This document shows, piece by piece, positions 42,553-54,597 of a stretch of DNA of 64,000 nt; position 1 is the first letter of the stretch, and each line of letters begins with the position of its first letter. The notes under the pieces were generated by a model. The model did no database searches. It worked only from the letters and a program-made list of their open reading frames with translations, and was not told the DNA's origin. Source of the DNA: Litomosoides sigmodontis (Eukaryota; Nematoda; Chromadorea; Rhabditida; Onchocercidae). The stretch is taken from NCBI GenBank assembly GCA_963070105.1, contig OY718806.1, positions 2,514,865 through 2,578,864 of the forward strand, in the 5' to 3' direction. The position numbers and the translations under genes were made by a program.

Positions 42553-44266
42553 ATATTATATTATATCATATTATATTATATTATATTATATTATATTATA
42601 TTATATTATATTATATTATATTATATTATATTATATTATATTATATTATATTATATTATATTATATTATATTATATTATATTATATTATATTATATTATA
42701 TTATATTATATTATATTATATTATATTATATTATATTATATTATATTATATTATATTATATTATATTATATTATATTATATTATATTATATTATATTATA
42801 TTATATTATATTATATTATATTATATTATATTATATTATATTATATTATATTATATTATATTATATTATATTATATTATATTATATTATATTATATTATA
42901 TTATATTATATTATATTATATTATATTATATTATATTATATTATATTATATTATATTATATTATATTATATTATATTATATTATATTATATTATATTATA
43001 TTATATTATATTATATTATATTATATTATATTATATTATATTATATCATATTATATTATATTATATTATATTATATTATATTATATTATATTATATTATA
43101 TTATATTATATTATATTATATTATATTATATTATATTATATTATATTATATTATTATATTATATTATATTATATTATATTATATTATATTATATTATATT
43201 ATATTATATTATATTATATTATATTATATTATATTATATTATATTATATTATATTATATTATATTATATTATATTATATTATATTATATTATATTATATT
43301 ATATTATATTATATTATATTATATTATATTATATTATATTATATTATATTATATTATATTATATTATATTATATTATATTATATTATATTATATTATATT
43401 ATATTATATTATATTATATTATATTATATTATATTATATTATATTATATTATATTATATTATATTATATTATATTATTATATTATATTATATTATATTAT
43501 ATTATATTATATTATATTATATTATATTATATTATATTATATTATATTATATTATATTATATTATATTATATTATATTATATTATATTATATTATATTAT
43601 ATTATATTATATTATATTATATTATATTATATTATATTATATTATATTATATTATATTATATTATATTATATTATATTATATTATATTATATTATATTAT
43701 ATTATATTATATTATATTATATTATATTATATTATATTATATTATATTATATTATATTATATTATATTATATTATATTATATTATATTATATTATATTAT
43801 ATTATATTATATTATATTATATTATATTATATTATATTATATTATATTATATTATATTATATTATATTATATTATATTATATTATATTATATTATATTAT
43901 ATTATATTATATTATATTATATTATATTATATTATATTATATTATATTATATTATATTATATTATATTATATTATATTATATTATATTATATTATATTAT
44001 ATTATATTATATTATATTATATTATATTATATTATATTATATTATATTATATTATATTATATTATATTATATTATATTATATTATATTATATTATATTAT
44101 ATTATATTATATTATATTATATTATATTATATTATATTATATTATATTATATTATATTATATTATATTATATTATATTATATTATATTATTATTATATTA
44201 TATTATATTATATTATATTATATTATATTATATTATATTATATTATATTATATTATATTATATTAT
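42553..44266 (+). repeat. (ATTAT)n pentanucleotide array, about 340 units
   Basis: Almost perfect ATTAT/TATAT pentamer array of 1.7 kb. Visible interruptions are two units with a T-to-C change (near 42566 and 43046), two register slips in which a unit loses two bases (near 43152 and 43476), and a third slip near 44190. All frames lack stops, so a 655-codon ORF appears; it is an artefact. Confidence 0.98.
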
Positions 44267-44979
44267 TTGTTTATTAATTATTCCTATTATTATTATATTT
44301 GTAAATTATACTGTTATGTCTACATTGTAATTGTTATTTATATTCATAATTAGTAATGCTTAGAAAAGTAGGAAAATTCGATGAAATGTTACATGTATCA
44401 TTTCGTTCAAAACGAGTATTGTCACTTTCTCAGAGAAAATATTGTCAATTTTATCGGAAATGAATTAATTAATAACTTAAATGTATGAAATGAATGATGT
44501 GTTTTAGTGGTAATAGAGATGCATTATACTTCACAATCATGATCATAAAGAAGTATCACTAGACTTCGAGGACGGTTATGCTATTGCTTGACTATTTAAT
44601 TGTTTAACTTTTATGCATTGTGCATCTGAAATTATTGAGCTTCACTATGCATTTGAAATAACGGTTAGATGAATATCAATTTTACCAAATTGATAGTATT
44701 AAATGCATTCTACGATAAATTGATAAGCCGTATTATGAATACACAACGTTTCAGTTTGGTACAATAACGAAATTTTTATTAAAATTTCAGGAATTAGTTT
44801 TTCTGCAGAAGAAAAAAGAAGCTGTACGTATTGTTCTAAAAGTGAATTTTCAAATTTTTAAAAATAAGCAAAGCTTTTCTCATGCCTTTTCTACTATATT
44901 TAAAGTATGAAGAACATAAAATGTTCATCAGCTGAAAAAATCAGAGTAAAAATGCGGTAAAAACCATATATGTATCTCT

Positions 44980-44994
44980 CCCCCCCCCCCCCCC
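44980..44994. repeat. Homopolymer run of 15 C
   Basis: Fifteen consecutive C followed by CCTCC-type sequence; the second long C run of the window. Confidence 0.95.
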
Positions 44995-47341
44995 TCCTCC
45001 CCTCTTGTTCCCGCATCCGCACCTGTACCTCCACATCTTATTCTCAAATGAGAATTTAAATGTTGCACGAACCTTTAAAATTTCTTAAAGTGGAATATTT
45101 GTGGAAGTATATCGGTCCATTTCGAACTATAGAGAAAAGTGTAAAATACAGTCAGTTGCGGCTGTCCATTGTGATGGCGACTATTCGGCGCCCTCAACCT
45201 TTTCCCGTCTTTCTTGCTCACAACATGAATATTAACTGTTGAGAAAGGAAGAATCAGTTTGTAACTGTTTAAATAAAGCCATTAATTACCGCAACCTATC
45301 CCTTATGGTATAAGAGGAAAGTAGAGAGTTAGAGGGAGACAGCAAATAAAAAAAAGAAAAACTGGGAAGCTGCTTGACCGATGAAATGTTTTCAGTTTGC
45401 TTACCGCAAACTCTTTGATTTCATCGTCACAAAGTGGTATGGCCAAGCAAGCATTTACCCTTCTCACTGCTTACTCTTCAATAGATTTTCCAAGTAAATA
45501 GCAGATGAAATCTACCTTGATAAACAGCAGAATTCTAATACATACGAACACACCCTTCCACGTATTGTATATCAATTTGAGCCCACGTATACCGTAACAC
45601 AGCAAAAATTACGTGATCACCATCACGTGTTCATTGCAATCCCTATTCTATTAACACACAAAAGAACGATAAGATGTTTAAAAACAATGGTAACAATGGA
45701 AATTTCTAAGTGGACAATTTGATAAGGAGAGAGAAAGACAGTAAAAGACGATGGACAGTGAAAGGGATAAAGGGAAAAGGCAGAAAAAGAGAAACAGGAA
45801 AAGAGAGCAGCGGAAGTGAAGAAGTTGAAATTGACACCTCTGTCATAAATAATCCGAAATTTTAATGAAAATTCCTTTTTTTTCGAATGAAATATCTTAT
45901 TGTTGATGTCATAAAAGTAGAAGGACTGATGGATTTCTCCATTAAACGAATTAACTCATTTTTTAGTATCATTTAAAAAAAAAAAAAAGACGGAAAGGAG
46001 AGAAAAAAAAACAAAACAAACAACGTTCACGGCTATTCAGTCAAACGCCGAGAAAAATTAGAATTTGATATAAATCAAGTACACTTTTCATCACTTTTTA
46101 CGCACATTTTTGTCGGCACCATTACCTTATGTGAAAAAATTGTTACCCTTATCGGTATAACATTGAGGGAGGAAATGAATGGGTCGAGAGGTTGCGCATT
46201 AATTTGGGTATTGATGATGGGGTTAAATGATTACCGATAATTAACTAATTCCCAAATGCTCTCCTCACAAAACGGCCCTATCCTGCATATGTATTATCAG
46301 CCACTTTTTATCACCAACATCCATCCTTTCAGTGGGTTTTGACATTATATTATTGCCCAATTATTGTAACAACCCACACCATACATATATGTTAATTAAG
46401 ATCTCACTTTAATTGCCATTTTCCGCTATCTCATCTTATCCTTCCCTCCTCTCTCACTCTCTCCTTTCGCGTTTTTTTTTTTGAACTAATCATTTTTGCC
46501 GACTGTTTCGCGAAAGTAATAATTTAATCGTTGTATAAATTTATTGCGAATATTTGCATTAAAAAAAATTGACAGCTTGTTTGGTTTTGGGTTATGTTTG
46601 TAGAACTGTTAGAAACAATTGTTTACCGTTGATTTATTCCTATGAAATGCATCTCGAAAGTGCGCGCTCAATGTCATAAGGGTACCTAAATATAGAAACC
46701 TCTTAATTAAAATTTGTAATAAATCTTATTTTAAGAATCCGTGAAATTCTTTTCATCACAAGGCCTTCTTATATCTTGCCGAATCACTTTGTAATTTAAA
46801 GTTAATTTCTTTGATTATTTTTCATACAAGAAATGAATTACGATGAAATTAATAAGAGCAAAGTACGCAATATCCATAATCATGAATTATTTTACTCAAA
46901 AACAAAACCAGAATTTCTTTCATTCAAAAAATGATCTTTGGTTACCTTCTCGTACCCCATAGGAGTTATGCACCAGCCTCACAAAAACTGTCAGAATCGA
47001 TAGCAATTAAATTCGGTATTGTGATTTTATTTCCGAACAAATGAATATTGAATAAACCTTCAGTAAACCGGTAATATGTAATCTATCACTGACATAAAAA
47101 ACAAAGCAATTTTTCAGGATTTGTACAAGAAAGATTAAGCGTAGCGGTTAAGAGTTCCATACTGCGTGATTGCTTCAATAGCATGTCTGAAGCACGAATT
47201 ATTACACCACTTTCTAGATTCGACACAAACTAGCATCAATCTCATAAAGTGATCTCCGACAATCGGTTAAGTCTATAACAGCTGAAGAAACTAATATTTC
47301 AAAAAAAACCACTTGTGCTTGCGCAATTAGGGAACTTAGCA

Positions 47342-49363
47342 TCACATCAAATCGCAGTTCGCCTTTCGCAAATGGCCCTTTGCGCCTCTATCTCGTGCTC
47401 GTACAAAACGTGTAATATATTTATTAGCCGTACTAAAGTATGGAGCAGCACATTCACGCCTAATAACACTGCGCATACACAAATCCGCACCAGAGGCAAA
47501 CGATCGTACCTAAAATAATATAGCATCTCATAATGAAATTATAATGATATATGCAATGTGCTTAATCTTATTAAGTAACAAATTAAAGAAAGTAAATACA
47601 CTTTTGAGCAAGCTACAAATATTATAGAACAGTTACTTTTAACTGGAGAAATGCAGGAATGAGTAATCGATCAATGGCATGTACATTTGAAATGTTTTTT
47701 ACTATAACTCGACAACAGAGATCTTGCAAGGAGGCAACTGAAACACCCTCTGAGTTACTGATGAAATATGAAATGGAATATACGATTAAATTAAAAATAC
47801 ATTAATATTTCTATTTTTTCAAAATGATTAATAAAACCTTGACAACTCTTCCACAACCAGTGCATCCCGTTTCTCGAAATAGCCAAACGTGCTAACTCCG
47901 TAATGCTTTCATGTACATTAAAATATGCTAACGTTGAGATCTGAAAATCTTTTTTAGCTTTCATTTTTTTGCTTTTAAGATGATTGTTGCGCTGTGTAGC
48001 ACCTTTGCTTATCTAACTCAGTAAGGAAAGATGAAAACGTGACCTCGAAATACTGCATATTCCACTTTCGAGCAAGATACTCTGCGTCACGGCGTGGAAC
48101 AGCTCGATTGAACTCTAAGTGAAGCCTATTGCCAATTAAAATTCTCGGAACACCAGGTGCATGCTGTAAATAGACATCATACACAGAAAACGTAAAATAA
48201 CGAAATTTCGAAAAAGATTTTTCCTATTGAACTGTAAAAAGAAGCTGGAACACATGAGCTTGTCAGCATCTGAAAACCGCTAGACTTCTGCAAACTTTCT
48301 TTTCACATTAGAAATCTAGAACTAACTGATTTCAATAGAAACAAATGCCTGGCAAGATATATTCTGATGTTCATGAGCTTTATTTATCAAAAGAATTGAA
48401 TTTAAACGATATAAATCAGAATTTTCCATAGAAACCTCATCAATTTCCGCGAGCCACCGGCGTATACCATTAAAAGACCACCTATTGGTAATGTCATAAA
48501 CCAATAAAATGCCTTGGACTCCCCGTGAATATGATTTGATAATAGTTGAGAAGCGGCCTTGTCCTGATGCATTCCTGAAAGCCCGAAAGCTGTTAGTTAC
48601 TCTGCTTCAAACTGACCAAACCACTGATTTCACGACTTCAACCACAAGAACAGATAAACTAAATAAGAATAGATAAACCAACCATAACTGCAATCGCACA
48701 AATTTCCCTTCCAACAGTATTGTTGTCATTTTCGGAACAGCAAATGCTAAAAATAATATTGTAGTTAAGCACTCCTTCATTCCGTATTTGGTATAACATT
48801 TCGTATTTGTGTAGGAACTAGCTAAAGTAAGACAAGGTCTGGCAATTTCTTAGAACACTATATACTTTTAAAAATAAATTCGTAACTATTTACATGATTT
48901 TGTAAATGTGGCGTCAAAAGATCAGAATTGAAAGTTTCTAAATGAAAAATTTTGTCGATACAATAAAAATGAAACACTACTTAAAAGGTCAAATAGCGTA
49001 CAAAAATAATTTTATTTGCATTTTTACAAATAACTACGCAAAAAGAGAAAACGTTGTCCGATGTTAGAGGCAGTGGATAAAAATACTGAGGAATTCGGAA
49101 GTCTCGAGAATGTCGATGGCACTGCGTCAACCAGTGAAAAGTATAAAAGCTAATGTTTACACTAAATGTATTAACTAAAATAATGTAAATTTAAAAAGAA
49201 CGAGTGTAGAATTACGTATGAAGAGAGCATCTGGAGTGTATGAGACTGATGGCCCCAAAATGTCCGCTATTTCATCTTTGCCAACATCCGAATCACCAAC
49301 AAGCAGGAATTTAAGCATATATTCATGTTCTTCACGACACAATTTACTAGCCGCAACACGCAT
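47342..49363 (-). CDS. Rab40-type small GTPase with SOCS box, G motifs altered
   Basis: Rab40 proteins join a Rab-like fold to a SOCS box that recruits Elongin B/C and Cullin-5, forming a ubiquitin ligase. Exons (minus order): 49363-49216, 48746-48683, 48574-48436, 48163-48044, 47940-47838, 47737-47637, 47509-47342; phases agree; 280 aa (human about 277). Landmarks: [15 protein letters not shown] (P-loop), [71 protein letters not shown], then BC box [11 protein letters not shown] and LLIP as the Cul5 box. The protein ends NCDLM, a CaaX-like end. Odd: the P-loop Ser/Thr is Asp (GKD), and the switch II WDTSGQ is WNASGQ, losing the DxxG aspartate; NKxD is NRLH, as in Rab40s generally. The ATG is about 12 nt after an acceptor (CTTTCAG), consistent with trans-splicing. 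Confidence 0.9.
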
Positions 49364-49429
49364 TGTACCTAATCTGAAAGACGTTATTTACCTTACCTCG
49401 TTTACACCGCATACTTTACCGGAACGTAA

Positions 49430-49847
49430 ATGAGCCCTTCCTCTTCTTTTCAGTTCATACCGACTCCTCACATGCGAGTACAACCTGACCGAGCCGTTGT
49501 GAAAAGCTCTCGTCCTGCATCGCGAATTGATCCGAAGATTTGTGGTTTACAGGATTTCCATTTGGAGAGGATCAACGCGGTGAGTTGTAGGCTTGTGGTT
49601 GTGCATGTGATGGCTAGGGTTCATTATTTTTGGGTAGCCAGCGCAAGTGACCGAGCCATTCCTGTTATCAAAGTTAAAAGAAATTCCGGGCATTGCTTTT
49701 GAAGAGAACAACTTAACATTCACTTTCAATATATTTCATTCATTACAGCTGTTTCGAAGCTTGAAATATTTTCCTTCTTCGTGCAAAATTATAGGTGGAG
49801 TAGTTCAACTGATTAATGATAAAAATGTAGCCCATACATTATATTAG
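49430..49847 (+). CDS. Putative small two-exon gene, unrecognised product
   Basis: An acceptor (CTTCTTTTCAG, ending 49453) is followed 18 nt later by an ATG at 49472. The frame (MRVQPDRAVVKSSRPASRID..) runs to 49579, where a consensus donor GTGAGT begins. A second exon starts after TTCATTACAG at 49749, keeps phase 0 (LFRSLKYFPSS..) and ends with TAG at 49847. AATAAA lies at 49882, 35 nt on. The product would be 68 aa, or 82 aa if the ATG at 49430 is used without splicing at the acceptor. It is basic at the N-terminus with no clear signal peptide or membrane segment. It is divergent from the Rab40-like gene, with starts about 70-110 bp apart. I do not recognise it; the case rests on the ordered splice sites, frame and poly(A) signal. 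Confidence 0.45.
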
Positions 49848-50809
49848 TAATGTCTGAAATCATTGCTTATTTTAGTTTTGAAATAAATGGATGCATTTAT
49901 CTGCTTATACTTTTGTAAGGTATTTTTTTAGACTTAGCCTAAGTGTGAGTACGATCACTCTCGTGATTATATTGAAAATACTATTTAGCGCGTAATCTAT
50001 CTTTTCCAACAGTTGCATCTGTGAATCGATGTGAGAGTGTAAGTGAACCTCACCTCAAACTTTCCCATCAATCACCTCTGAGCTAATTCCCCCTCAGACA
50101 CTTATATTCTCCCTCCAGCTGTCGATTCATCCTCTTCCACTATTGTTATTATTAAGAATTGTTGTCTATTATCCATCCAGAAACTGTTTCTGTTCTTTTC
50201 CTTTCTCGTTGTTCAGCTTGGCAAGTTGGAATTCGTCTTTGCTGAAATTGATTGGTGTGATTGGTGTAACAACTCGATCCTATCGTTTTGATACGGCGCA
50301 GCTCTTTTTTTAGCCCGTTTCAAGCTTCTAGCAGAGCTCTTCCACCCTGTCGAAATGTTGCCATCCCCTAGATGCAGACTAATTTTATAAATAACAATTA
50401 ACAACTGTTAATTTTATGGAGGAGTAAGCGGAATGACAGTGGTGAGGGAATTACGCAAGTGTGTATCAGAGTTTACCAAATTAGTAATCAGCTGTATTGT
50501 AGAGACATATATCGATGGATGAATTACTACTTCTTAGGAATGAATTTGATTCATACCACTATTCCGCTTTTGCAATGAATGGCCTATGAAGTGATGAGTT
50601 GTGCTTGACTAGTATAATGAATTATTTGGTTGAGTGGTGTATCGCTTTTTTCCATAATTTAATTTCACTCCCTTTCATCACCTTGAAATAACTCATATGT
50701 CCCTTTTTGTGGCTTTTGCACAGATTTTTAAAACTTATTTTTTTGCTTGTTTTTTAAAAATTTCGCTCAGCTTTTAAAATTTAGAATTAAGAAATACCAA
50801 TATTGTTGC

Positions 50810-50863
50810 AGGAAAACACCAAACCGTGCCCCCTAATACATTTTCATTTTGTAAGCACACTTG
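50810..50863 (+). promoter_or_regulatory. Acceptor and leader before the unc-78 start
   Basis: ATTGTTGCAG ends at about 50812, some 50 nt before the ATG at 50864. It fits a spliced-leader acceptor or the end of a 5' UTR intron. Confidence 0.4.
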
Positions 50864-53800
50864 ATGACGTCGACGGAGGAGTATGCTCAAGGTTGTTGAT
50901 TATATTTGCGTATTGACCGTCTCATTAATACTTTCAATCAGTTAATTCTGTCGTGAGGTGGGAGTGCTTTTTTAAAGTGACCTAAACATGGGTAGTTGTT
51001 GAATGCCTTAAATGGAAAGCTGTGTGGTGAAAGATACATCTTGCGAATATTATGGGATACATGATCTTTATAATTTGCGAGAGTTTTAGTTCTGCAAATT
51101 TTAGATGCAGTATTTGCTTCTTTGCCGCGTACAGTTCGAGGCATGCCCCTGTCGTTGCATGCAAGTCCGGATGGCGAAAGGTTGATTTACTGCAACGGCA
51201 ATTCTGTTTATATCCGTAGTATCCAGGTAACTTGATGAAGATATCATCCTTTTCTTGAGTTTTACTGATATACTTACAAACTTCCCACGCATATGGAGTG
51301 TTGTTGTTTTCTTCGAGTTTATCGCAGTAGTTTTTTTTTTTATTGCAGAATCCAAAAGAATGTGAAATTTATACCGAACATGCGAATCCTACAACCACGG
51401 CAAAGTACTCCCCGTCCGGTTTTTACATCGCATCTGGTGACCAATCCGGAAAAATACGTATCTGGGATGCGACACAGCCTACACATATACTAAAAGCTGA
51501 ATACTCAATACTGTCAGGTCCTGTTCGTGACATTGCATGGTCTGACGATAGCAAAAGAATAGCCGTAGTTGGTGAAGGACGCGAAAGGTTTGCTTTGTCA
51601 ACGATAAAGCTCAGTTACAAATTTTTGAATCAGTGGCTGAGTGCTATCAAGAAAAATGGAGTCTGGACGTGGAAGTTTTTTACAAAATTAAAAAATTTTT
51701 GTACAATAAAGTTAGTTTTTCAGGTTTGGCCATGTTTTCCTTTTCGATACAGGAACCTCCAATGGGAATCTTTCTGGTCAAAGCCGTACAATGTCAAGTA
51801 TTGATTTTCGTCCAACTAGACCTTATAGACTTGTGAGCGGTTCCGAAGACAATACTGTTGCACTCTTTGAAGGACCTCCGTTTAAATTTATGACTGTAAG
51901 TCTGATGTTTATCAAGTTTTAGTGCACTTTATCTTAGAGCATAACGCTTCTATATTGCATAAAAGTTCAAATTTTTTAGTTTGATCACATATGTATATAA
52001 ATAATATCTTTTGATATTGCAGCTCTTTCACGAACATACCCGTTTTGTTTACTGCGTCCAATATAACGTTGTTGGTACAATGTTCGCTAGTTCAGGAGCA
52101 GATGGAAAAGTTTGATTAATTTTGTTTTAATTTGACTTTCGCTGACTTGAACTTGGGAGTTCTTTAGTCGTTTAATTAGATAATTATTTAATTTGGCTTT
52201 AGGTGATATTGTACGAAGGAGTGAGTGGTCAAAAAGAAGGAGAACTTGTGGATGACCAGTGTAAAGGTGCGGCACATTCTGGAAGCGTTTTTGCATTGTG
52301 TTGGTCTCCGGATGGGCAGCGTATTGCAACCGCATCGGGTGACAAGACCATTAAAATTTGGGATGTTGCTTCCAGGAAATTGGAAAGGTCGGTTATTAAT
52401 CAACTATTTTATTCGCACATGCATTTTACCTTTCTCTATCCTACAACTATTTTTATCGATGCTTATGTTTTTCTGAGTTATCGGTTCTTTTGTCTTCAGA
52501 ACTTTTGTGATGGGGAAAAATGTCGATGATCAACAGCTTTGCGTCATTTGGACGAATGTTTTTCTTGCTGGAGTAAGTCTCTCGGGTTTCATAAACATTT
52601 TGGACTTAGAGAGCGGTCTGGTATCAAAAGTTTTGAGAGGGCACAACAAACCAATAACAGCTCTTGCGGTGTGCCCGGAGAAATTTTTGGCTTTTACGGC
52701 GGATTTTGAAGGAAATATCAGTAAGTTTTTTTTTTTTAAAGATTAAGGAAGAATACATTGCACGGTTCGACTCGTTCGAATATTGTGTCCTTGCATCCGC
52801 ATGTCAGTTTTTCCAGATTTGTGGAAGCTGTTTATATAATGTATGTGTATCTTTCTCCGTTGGTTATCGTATTACTTTTTAGCTAAAAGTTATTAGTTCA
52901 ATTTCTTTCCATTATCCAGTGTTCAAAATAGTGCAAACTTATATAGACTGCGACATTTTTTATATGGAGAGCACTGAAGCAATTAACTGCATGTCGTTTT
53001 TTTTCAAATGACTCGTTCCAAATTTATATACTAGATCAAAGCTCTGTTACAGCACGGTGGTGCCTCAATTCAGGAGATTCAGAGAGGTTGTTGCCCGCTA
53101 TACACAATTCACAGGTTAGATATTTGGCGGCTTTCATTTTTTTCTTGCAATGCAGAGTTTTATCAGCTTGGTGTGAATTTCTCGATATTTCGACGGTAGT
53201 GCAATTCCTTGTGTTTCGACTGCGTAATTCCTTGTCATTCTTCTTACAAACAAGGTGGTCGAAGCATAATTGTTTGCTGTACTCCATTTCAGGTATCAGA
53301 TATGAGCGTCTCACCAAGTGGTACTTTGGTATCTGTCGGTTGGGATGATTCAATTGCTTTTACTTCTTTTCCTGGCTCATTAGGTGCGTTTATTTTCAGC
53401 AGATCTAAAATTTTAATTCACTTAAGGATTGATTTGACCGCGTCGTTTTCCTTATTGTAGAAGCATATGTAAAGTTCCAGTTATAATTGCAGCTATTTTT
53501 AGATGGTGTTCAGACAAACAAGGTAAAGTTGTCATCACAACCGCGAAAAGTTGCATTAGATTCTGATGGTAAGATTGCAGTTGTTGCTTGCCAGAAATCA
53601 GTTACTGTTTTCTCAGATGGCAAACTAATGATCTCGGAAAACATCGACTATGAGGCATCCTGTGTGGCTGTTGCTCCAGATTCCCGGCTTGCCTCTGTTG
53701 GTAGTCAGGTACCTGTTTTTAGTAAATAGATATGAATTCATTCAGATTTTTTTTCGTTGTTCTTTTATAATTGATACTTTTCAGGAGGGTAAGGTTCATA

Positions 53801-54597
53801 TTTATGAACTTAATGGCAATCAAATGAAAGAAATAAAATCGATCTCACAAACTGGATCCATCACTTCACTTTCGTGGAGCCCGAATGGAAATTTTCTTGT
53901 TTCAACAGATGCGAATAGGAAGGTACTTTGTCAAGAATTAAACTCATCTCGCTGTAGTACTGGAGTACTGTCGCTGCATAGCAAAACTGTTTTAGAATGT
54001 ACTTGTAGTACTGCTGTCGTTTTTAGTGTTAATCGTTTGAAATGGAAAGTGTTTACGACGAACGATTGGAACTTGGCAACTATAGTTCTGTTGTTTTTAG
54101 TTAAGAAGCCAAATTTAAGTCATGAGTTTTTGCAGGTAATACCTTATTCCGTGAATGATCACTACAAATGTGTCACAGAGAAAGACTGGACCTTTCATTC
54201 AGCACGAGTGAATTGTTCTGCCTGGTCACCAGACAGTCGTTTTGTTGCAACTGGTGGCATTGATACGAATGTTATCGTTTGGGATTTGAAACATAGTGGT
54301 GAACATCCAATAATCATTAAAGGTCAGTTACTGCTCGTCTTGAATCATATCATACTTTCAGATCCAATTCATAGTTTCATGAAGGCACACTTCAAATTGG
54401 ATGTGACTTATTAAGTTTAATTTACTGCTTAGCTCTGTTTTTTGGGGGGGTGTCTGTGTTGGGATCACATGTTTTTTGGTTCATTTTCAGGGGCTCATAC
54501 AATGAGCGCAATTAATGGAATTGTTTGGCTCTGTGCGAACCGGATTATCACTGTTGGGCAGGATTCAGTTTTAAAAATTTGGAAAGTCAGTGTATGA
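50864..54597 (+). CDS. unc-78: Actin-interacting protein 1 (AIP1), UNC-78
   Basis: WD-repeat protein that works with ADF/cofilin (UNC-60) to disassemble and cap actin filaments, needed for sarcomere organisation. Exons: 50864-50891, 51111-51226, 51349-51587, 51724-51895, 52023-52109, 52203-52387, 52500-52720, 53053-53114, 53293-53383, 53503-53708, 53785-53922, 54136-54322, 54491-54597; phases agree and the product is 612 aa (C. elegans 611). It follows the family end to end: [137 protein letters not shown]. Its WD repeats should form the known double seven-bladed propeller. Residues I recall as important for actin disassembly in UNC-78 (E126, F182, F192) are present; D168 is Glu. The exon 2 acceptor could be 51104 instead, adding two residues. 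AATAAA at 54798. Confidence 0.96.

Larger units (their letters stand above)
41287..47341. other. Intergenic spacer between vab-15 and the Rab40-like gene
   Basis: The two genes converge here. The stretch contains both 3' flanks, the 1.7 kb (ATTAT)n tract, a run of 15 C at 44980 and AT-rich single-copy DNA. No coding exon is recognised. Confidence 0.6.

Noticed and set aside
42363..44330. 655-codon Tyr-Ile-Ile-Leu repeat ORF
   Set aside because: Artefact of the stop-free (ATTAT)n array.
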